From the NCBI RefSeq assembly GCF_014650675.1, contig NZ_BMVK01000004.1, positions 361,866-425,865 of the forward strand: a stretch of 64,000 nucleotides of DNA. The letters are read 5' to 3'. The notes under the pieces are model-generated. The model was not told where the DNA came from and ran no database searches. It worked only from the letters and a program-made list of their open reading frames with translations. Origin of the DNA: Streptomyces anulatus. Lineage in GTDB: Bacteria > Actinomycetota > Actinomycetes > Streptomycetales > Streptomycetaceae. Positions 58,663 through 64,000 of this stretch are shown piece by piece (positions within the stretch are counted from its first letter, which is position 1; every line of letters begins with the position of its first letter). A program made the translations under genes and the position numbers.

Positions 58663-60614
58663 ACGCCGACCGGTTGCCACCTGTCGCGCCGGAAGTCACG
58701 GCCACGCTCGTGGAGAACCTCTCGCCCCGGCTGCGCAAGCGGCTGGACGCGGCGGTCACCAAGCTCGGCGCCCGCACGACGCGCCGCGACGGGGACACCG
58801 TGACGATCGAGGTCGACGACGAGACCGAGTTGCGCCTGCACGCCCCGGGCGGCGTGGTGGCGACGACGGACGCCATCACCTGCGGCTGCCTCCTCGCCCC
58901 GGCATGCGTCCACCGCGCGGCCGCCGCGTGCGCCGCCCCCGCGGCGGACCTGGCGCCGGAGCTGGTCGACCGGCCCACCGCGGAGGTCCCCGACCCCGTC
59001 TCCGTAACCGACCTCGCCGCCGCGTCCGCAACTGCCCCAGCCTCCGAAACCGACCCTGCCTCCGTAACCGACCGAACCTCCGAAATCGATCCTGCCTCCG
59101 CGACCGATCGAACCCCCGAAACCGCCTCCGCAACCGACCGAGCCCCCGTAACCGACCGAGCCCCCGCGCCGGCCCTCGACTCCGCCTCCTCGCCCGAGGT
59201 GGCGAGCCCGGACCAGCGTGCCGCCGCCGACGCCCTGTGGTCGGCGGGCGCCGCCGTGCTGGAGGCCGGCGTCGACGGGGCCGGCGCCGTCACCCAGTCG
59301 GCCCTCCTCCGCGCCGCGCACACCGCCCGGCTCCGGCAGCTGCCGCGTGCCTCGGGTGCCGCGCTGTCCGTCGTCACGCTGCTGCGCGCGGCCCGCGCCG
59401 GGGACCCGTCCTACCGGACCGCCGACCTGGTCACGGCCCTGGCCGAACTCCTGGGCACCGCGCACCGAGTGGGGACGTCGTCCGGTGCGGAGCTGGCCGC
59501 CGTCCGAGGCCGCGCGCGCCGCCCGTACAGCCCGGACGGCTCGCTGCGCCTGTACGGCCTGTTCACCGAACCCGTGGTCACCGACTCGGGGCACGGCGGC
59601 GTCCGCACCTGGGTCGCCGGATCCGACGGCCGCCTCTTCACGGTCGGCGACGTGGCGCCCGGCGGTGTCGGGCGCGCCCTGGGCGTGGCCGACCGGGCCG
59701 TGCGCCTGGGGGACAGCGCGCTCACCCACCGCGAGCTGGGCCGGGCCGGCCTGGCGGTCGCGGGGGCGACGGTGTCGCCGGACGGCAGACTGGGCGCGGG
59801 GAAGGGCGTCAAGGCCGTCACCGCCCGGGGCGCGGCGTGGACGGAGCCGCCGCTCGCCGCCCTGTGGGAGACGCCGCCGTCCGAACAGGCCGCTCGCGCC
59901 CTGCGGTCCACCTCCCGCTACGCGGACCCGGACGGCGGCGGCAGCGACCTGCTCTTCCTGGACGTCGAACTCCTCGGCGCGGTACGGGAATCGGGCGGAT
60001 CCTGCCTGCTCGCCCGGTGCGCGGGAGGCGTTCCCGTCCGGCTCACCGTCGCCGACGACGACCCCGCGCTGGCCCACCGCGACAACGTGACGCTGCTGGG
60101 CGCGGCGCCGGGGACCCGGCTGAGGATCATCGGCCGCCTGGTGCCCGCCCCCCACCCCCGGCTCACCCTCCTCGCCTGTTCGCACCCCTCCGGCGAGGGC
60201 ACGATCGACCTCGGCTTCGACCGCCTGCGTCGCGCCGATCTCCCGGACCCGACCGCCCCCGTGCACCCTGCCCCGCCCCGGCCCGGAGGGAGCGGCGCGC
60301 ACTCACCCCTGTACCTCCTGGAGCGCCGGGTCGAACAGACGGTCCCGGCGGGCCGCGCCGCTCTCGGCATGCTCGGCGACGTCACCGCCGAGACCCGCCG
60401 GATCCGCCGCGCCGGTCTCCCCACGGCCGCCGGACTCCTCACCGCCCTGTGCGCCTCGGCGGCCCGACGCGATCGCGATCTCTTCGGCCGCCTGCTCCCT
60501 GCCGACACCGACGGTTTCGCCACCCACTGGCTGGCCGCCGCCCGTTACACGGCCGCCGTGGCCGAGTCCCTGTGCTCGGCGGCCTGGGATCCGACGCAGG
60601 AGGGCGCCCGATAG
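58659..60614 (+). CDS. SWIM zinc-finger family protein
   Basis: The 651-residue protein has an N-terminal SWIM zinc finger with Cys75, Cys77, Cys83 and His85 (CGC...ACVH, CxCx5CxH). A repetitive Ser/Thr/Asp/Pro linker (about residues 110-190, from an 18-bp DNA repeat) and a large C-terminal domain without known motif follow, ending LLAALYTA-like helices. SWIM fingers bind DNA or proteins and appear with MoxR/VWA genes (compare E. coli YehQ). It is the last gene of the five-gene coupled operon; its ATG overlaps the VWA stop. Confidence 0.9.
   Translation: MNADRLPPVAPEVTATLVENLSPRLRKRLDAAVTKLGARTTRRDGDTVTIEVDDETELRLHAPGGVVATTDAITCGCLLAPACVHRAAAACAAPAADLAPELVDRPTAEVPDPVSVTDLAAASATAPASETDPASVTDRTSEIDPASATDRTPETASATDRAPVTDRAPAPALDSASSPEVASPDQRAAADALWSAGAAVLEAGVDGAGAVTQSALLRAAHTARLRQLPRASGAALSVVTLLRAARAGDPSYRTADLVTALAELLGTAHRVGTSSGAELAAVRGRARRPYSPDGSLRLYGLFTEPVVTDSGHGGVRTWVAGSDGRLFTVGDVAPGGVGRALGVADRAVRLGDSALTHRELGRAGLAVAGATVSPDGRLGAGKGVKAVTARGAAWTEPPLAALWETPPSEQAARALRSTSRYADPDGGGSDLLFLDVELLGAVRESGGSCLLARCAGGVPVRLTVADDDPALAHRDNVTLLGAAPGTRLRIIGRLVPAPHPRLTLLACSHPSGEGTIDLGFDRLRRADLPDPTAPVHPAPPRPGGSGAHSPLYLLERRVEQTVPAGRAALGMLGDVTAETRRIRRAGLPTAAGLLTALCASAARRDRDLFGRLLPADTDGFATHWLAAARYTAAVAESLCSAAWDPTQEGAR
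59041..59160 (+). repeat. 18-bp tandem repeat in the SWIM gene
   Basis: Six near-identical 18-bp units starting CCTCCGnAACCGACC, with one 12-bp unit, encode ASETDP/ASVTDR repeats. Their base composition is less GC-rich than the surrounding gene. Confidence 0.88.
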
Positions 60615-60675
60615 GCGCGGCCGTTCCGACGTCCCTGCTCACGAAGTCCGAACCGCCGCACGGCATCATGCAGGC

Positions 60676-60987
60676 ATGATCACCATTCACCTGAAGTACG
60701 AGATCGACGCCGACAAGCTCGAGGACTTCGAGGAGTACGGCCGCCGCTGGGTCCGGCTCGTCAACCGTTTCGGCGGAACCCACCACGGCTACTTCCTGCC
60801 GAGTGAGGGCGACAGCGACATCGCCTACGCCCTCTTCTCCTTTCCCGGCCTGGCCGCGTACGAGCAGTACCGCACGGACAGCATGTCCGACCCGGAGTGC
60901 CAGGAAGCGTTCCAACTGGCCCGTGACACCCGTTGCATCAAGCGGTACGAACGCCGCTTCCTCCGGCCGCTCGACGACCGGTCCTAG
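60676..60987 (+). CDS. NIPSNAP family protein
   Basis: The 103-residue protein MITIHLKYEIDADKLEDFEEYGRRWVRLVNRFGGTHHGYFLPSEGDSDIAYALFSFPGLAAYEQYRTDSMSDPECQEAF has the full NIPSNAP pattern, a dimeric alpha/beta barrel of the ABM type. It may bind small molecules or quinones; the function in bacteria is not known. It stands alone downstream of the SWIM operon, 61 bases after its stop. Confidence 0.92.
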   Translation: MITIHLKYEIDADKLEDFEEYGRRWVRLVNRFGGTHHGYFLPSEGDSDIAYALFSFPGLAAYEQYRTDSMSDPECQEAFQLARDTRCIKRYERRFLRPLDDRS

Positions 60988-61065
60988 GGGGCGGCCGGCC
61001 GCCGTGGGCGTCGTGGTGGCGGACCCGGTCCATGGGCCGGACCCCAATCGAGGAGGCGGGTGAAC

Positions 61066-61737
61066 ATGTCGGCCGTAGTGCTCGTCCACGGCCTGTACCA
61101 CCGTCCCGAGCATTTCGGCAGGGTGGCGGAACGCTTGCGTTCCGAGGGCATCGAGGTCGTCGTTCCCGAACTGCACCGAGGCTCGCTGTCCGCAGACACC
61201 GCGGCGGTCCAGGCCGCTGTCGACTCACTGGCGGAGCCTCCGCTGGTGCTCGGCCACTCCTACGGCGGGTCGGTGATCACCGGGGTGCGCGGAGCGGGAC
61301 ACCTGGTCTATCTGACGGCCTTCGTACCGGACACCGGCGAAAGCGCGGCCACTCTGGGCGGGGCGTCCCCGCGCCTCCAGGAGGCGATCGGCCCCGGGCC
61401 CGACGGCTCGACCCGGCTGCGTCCCGGCCTGGCCGCCGATGTCCTCTACAACGGCTGCTCCGAAGCCCTCGCCGCCTGGGCTGTCGGTCTGCTCCGCCCG
61501 CAGGCCCCCGGCTGTGGGCGAGGTGTTCCGCGGCGTCACAGCTGGAAGGACACGCCCTCCACGTATGTCGTCTGCGGCCGGGACCTGGTCATCGCCCCTG
61601 CTCTGCAGCGGAGGATGGCCTCGCGCTGCACCGAGGTACGTGAGTGGCGGACGGGCCACTCCCCGTTCGTGGGGCACCCCGGTCTCCTCGTGGAACTCCT
61701 GCGGGAACTCCTCGCCGCCGGCACCCCGCACAGGTGA
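61066..61737 (+). CDS. Alpha/beta hydrolase
   Basis: The 223-residue protein is a small alpha/beta hydrolase of the EstC/salicylate-esterase (MES)-like type. The oxyanion part is VLVHGLYHRPEHF, the nucleophile elbow is LGHSYGGSV (Ser about 67), and the catalytic His is in TGHSPFVGHPGLL. It should hydrolyse a small ester or amide. ATG 61066 is chosen since AGGAGG lies at 9 bases; the upstream GTG 61060 is too near. A single gene before the phospholipase gene, with no obvious relation. Confidence 0.9.
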   Translation: MSAVVLVHGLYHRPEHFGRVAERLRSEGIEVVVPELHRGSLSADTAAVQAAVDSLAEPPLVLGHSYGGSVITGVRGAGHLVYLTAFVPDTGESAATLGGASPRLQEAIGPGPDGSTRLRPGLAADVLYNGCSEALAAWAVGLLRPQAPGCGRGVPRRHSWKDTPSTYVVCGRDLVIAPALQRRMASRCTEVREWRTGHSPFVGHPGLLVELLRELLAAGTPHR

Positions 61738-61798
61738 GACGGGAAGGCCCCGCTACCGCGCTGCGCCGCCCGCCGGTCGTACGGTCGGCGTTAACCGA

Positions 61799-61860
61799 TC
61801 CGTCACGGCCTCTTCCGTTCTGTTCGGTTCTCTTGGAACATCCTGTTCGCTTCTGTTCCC
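61799..61860 (+). promoter_or_regulatory. GTTC-rich upstream region of the phospholipase gene
   Basis: GTTC is repeated at 61817, 61822, 61827, 61845 and 61855, all on the plus strand. This resembles the direct-repeat character of streptomycete PHO boxes but without the clear 11-bp period and GTTCACC core. I treat it as a possible phosphate-control site only. Confidence 0.35.
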
Positions 61861-61884
61861 CACACTCCAAGAGGCCCCTCACTC

Positions 61885-63951
61885 ATGGCTGATATGAATC
61901 GGCGCCGCTTCTTCCAGATAGCCGGCGCGACGGCGGGATTCGCCGCACTGTCCGGCAGCATCGACCGTGCCGCCGCCATCCCCGCCCACCGGGCTTCCGG
62001 GACGCTCCAGGATGTCGAGCACATCGTCGTCCTGATGCAGGAGAACCGTTCCTTCGATCACTACTTCGGGGCGTTGAAAGGTGTCCGGGGGTTCGGTGAC
62101 CCGCGGCCCGTGACGCTGCCGAGCGGGAAGTCCGTCTGGCATCAGGCCGATGGGACGGGCAAGGAGACCCTGCCGTTCCACCCGACCGCCGACGACTTGG
62201 GGATGCAGTTCCTCCAGGGCCTCAACCATGACTGGGCGGGCGGCCACCAGGCGTACAACGGCGGGCGGTACGACCGCTGGATCCCCGCCAAGACGCCGAC
62301 GACGATGGCCCATCTGACCCGGGACGACATTCCCTTCCACTACGCGCTCGCCGACCGGTTCACCGTGTGCGACGCCTACCACTGCTCGTTCATCGGGGCC
62401 ACCGACCCCAACCGCTACTACCTCTGGTCGGGGCACACCGGCAACGACGGCACCGGCGGCGGACCCGTCCTCGGCAACGAGGAGCGCGGCTACGGCTGGA
62501 CGACGTACCCCGAACGTCTGGAGGAGGCCGGGGTCTCCTGGAAGATCTACCAGGACATCGGCGACGGCCTGGACGGCCCCGGCGGCTGGGGCTGGATCGA
62601 CGACGCCTACCGGGGCAACTACGGCGACAACTCGCTGCTCTACTTCGACAAGTACCGCAACGCACAGCCCGGGAACCCGCTGTACGACAAGGCGCGCACC
62701 GGCACGAACGTGGCAGGCGGCGACGGCTACTTCGACGGCATCGCCGCCGACGTCCGGGCCGGAACACTGCCGCAGATCTCCTGGGTCGCCGCACCGGAGG
62801 CCTTCACCGAGCACTCCAACTTCCCCTCCAACTACGGCGCCTGGTACATCGCGCGGCTGCTGGACGCGCTGACGTCCGACCCCGAGGTGTGGAGCCGGAC
62901 CGCACTGTTCATCACCTACGACGAGAACGACGGCTTCTTCGACCACGTCGTGCCGCCCCATCCGCCGACCTCCGCCGACCGGGGCCTGTCCACGGCCGAC
63001 ACCTCGACCGAGGTGTACGCGGGCGGCATCTCGTACGGCCCCGGTGTCTACGGACTCGGGCCGCGCGTCCCGATGCTGGTCGTCTCGCCCTGGAGCACCG
63101 GCGGCTACGTCTGCTCCGAAACCTTCGACCACACCTCGGTGCTGCGGTTCATGGAGCAGCGCTTCGGCGTGCGCGAGCCGAACATCTCACCGTGGCGGCG
63201 CGCCGTCTGCGGCGACCTGACCTCCGCCTTCGACTTCGCCCGCACCGAGCCCGCCCCCGGCGACCTGCCGGACACCTCCGCCTACGAGCCCCCGGACCGC
63301 GAACGTCACCCCGACTACCGGCCCACCCCGCCCGCCGTCGGATCCCTGCCGAAGCAGGAGCCGGGCAGCCGCCCCGCCCGGCCGCTGCCGTACGCCCCGT
63401 ACGTCGACGGCGCCGTCGACGCGGGCACCGGGAAGATCGCGCTCACCTTCAGCCCGGGGACGGCGGCCGGCGCGCAGTTCTACGTCACCTCCGGGAACCG
63501 GACCGACGCTCCGTGGACGTACACCGCCGAGGCGGGCAGGACGGTGTCGGACGCCTGGAACTCCGCCTACTCCGGCGGCGCCCACGACCTCACGGTCCAT
63601 GGCCCCAACGGCTTCCTCCGTACGTTCAGGAGCCCGGGTTCCACCGTCGGTCCCGAGGTCACCGCCCGCCACAACGACGGGAGCGGCAACCTCGACCTGA
63701 CCCTCACCAACCCCGGCGACACCGAGGCCCGCCTCACTCTCTCCAACGCCGAGGCCTACGGGGGAGCGGAGCAGTCGGTCACGGTCCGGCCCGGCGCCAC
63801 GGTGTCGCGCACCATGGACCTGAAGGCGGGCAGGCGCTGGTACGACGTGTCCGTCACGGCCGAGGGCGACCCCGGCTTCCTGCGCCGCTTCGCCGGTCAC
63901 GTCGAGACGGGGGCCGACGGCGTCAGCGACCCGGCAACGGCCACGGGCTGA
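61885..63951 (+). CDS. Tat-exported phospholipase C (phosphocholine-preferring type)
   Basis: The 688-residue enzyme has a Tat signal with RRR in MADMNRRRFFQIAG and cleavage near AAAIPA. The phosphoesterase domain (about 40-430) contains VLMQENRSFDHYFGALKGVRGFGDP, FIGATDPNRYYLWSGH, TYDENDGFFDHVVPP and VSPWSTGGYVCSETFDHTSVLRFME. These are the metal-binding and catalytic segments of non-haemolytic phospholipase C/acid phosphatase AcpA-type enzymes. Two C-terminal DUF756-like beta domains follow (about 480-580 and 590-680). It releases phosphocholine or another head group from lipids outside the cell, possibly for phosphate supply. The region after the stop (63952-64000) holds nothing clear. Confidence 0.93.
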   Translation: MADMNRRRFFQIAGATAGFAALSGSIDRAAAIPAHRASGTLQDVEHIVVLMQENRSFDHYFGALKGVRGFGDPRPVTLPSGKSVWHQADGTGKETLPFHPTADDLGMQFLQGLNHDWAGGHQAYNGGRYDRWIPAKTPTTMAHLTRDDIPFHYALADRFTVCDAYHCSFIGATDPNRYYLWSGHTGNDGTGGGPVLGNEERGYGWTTYPERLEEAGVSWKIYQDIGDGLDGPGGWGWIDDAYRGNYGDNSLLYFDKYRNAQPGNPLYDKARTGTNVAGGDGYFDGIAADVRAGTLPQISWVAAPEAFTEHSNFPSNYGAWYIARLLDALTSDPEVWSRTALFITYDENDGFFDHVVPPHPPTSADRGLSTADTSTEVYAGGISYGPGVYGLGPRVPMLVVSPWSTGGYVCSETFDHTSVLRFMEQRFGVREPNISPWRRAVCGDLTSAFDFARTEPAPGDLPDTSAYEPPDRERHPDYRPTPPAVGSLPKQEPGSRPARPLPYAPYVDGAVDAGTGKIALTFSPGTAAGAQFYVTSGNRTDAPWTYTAEAGRTVSDAWNSAYSGGAHDLTVHGPNGFLRTFRSPGSTVGPEVTARHNDGSGNLDLTLTNPGDTEARLTLSNAEAYGGAEQSVTVRPGATVSRTMDLKAGRRWYDVSVTAEGDPGFLRRFAGHVETGADGVSDPATATG

Positions 63952-64000
63952 CGACGAGGAGGGCCCGACAGCGAAACGGCGGGGGCCCGGACCGTCTCCG

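Overview
The window is very GC-rich, has strong third-position GC bias, uses many GTG/TTG starts and ATGA stop-start overlaps, and carries a conservon (cvnA-D), a TipA-type MerR regulator, an ECF41-type sigma factor and many TetR/MarR/LacI regulators. All of this points to a Streptomyces chromosome. I see no insertion sequence, prophage gene, rRNA or CRISPR array. One tRNA, tRNA-Pro(GGG), is present.

Layout. 1-6102 (minus): a compact operon of uncharacterised STM4011-STM4015 family proteins (two radical SAM enzymes, a sulfatase-like hydrolase, an ATP-grasp-like protein and two leucine-rich-repeat-like proteins), cut by the left window edge. 6292-7705 (plus): a divergent two-gene unit, a small conserved protein plus a DUF6745 protein. 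7819-17479: mostly single genes (TetR, two PPOX-fold oxidoreductases, metallo-beta-lactamase-fold hydrolase, GNAT, DinB, secreted protein, hexapeptide acetyltransferase, MerR/TipAS, two membrane proteins, SDR, NTF2-like). 17576-19021: a long-form glyceraldehyde-3-phosphate dehydrogenase. 19445-23537: a conservon with a coupled GAF-domain gene. 23567-27585: a LacI regulator divergent from an NMT1/THI5-type ABC importer operon. 27698-34309: a small CxxC protein, an NAD-dependent epimerase-like gene, a secreted sugar-metabolism pair (ThuA/PQQ-type dehydrogenase fusion plus Tat-exported TIM-barrel isomerase) and a YjbR-like gene. 34567-36254: a split transketolase. 36382-40626: tRNA-Pro followed by a predicted conflict system (Trypco2 protein plus a trypsin/STAND NTPase/helical-repeat protein). 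40891-46992: ECF41 sigma with an AhpD-like protein, a DHA2 MFS pump with a divergent MarR, a second MFS pump and a second MarR. 47415-60614: a 13-kb translationally coupled operon of DUF4132-like, giant uncharacterised, MoxR AAA+, DUF5682-VWA fusion and SWIM zinc-finger proteins. 60676-63951: NIPSNAP, alpha/beta hydrolase and a Tat-exported phospholipase C.

How genes may work together. The most notable regulatory signal is one promoter architecture, TTGTCA(R/C)TG-like, 8 bp, then TAnnnT. It occurs upstream of three separate uncharacterised units: the STM4015-4011 operon, the divergent DUF6745 unit, and the DUF4132/MoxR/VWA/SWIM operon. This matches the RecA-NDp promoter consensus, controlled in actinobacteria by PafBC during DNA damage, so these three systems may form a damage-induced regulon. 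A second shared signal is an identical 14-bp LacI-type palindrome, AGAAAGCGCTTTCT, in front of both the ABC importer operon and the ThuA/PQQ operon, with a LacI regulator gene beside the first copy. The MarR genes each have a palindrome placed as an autoregulatory operator.
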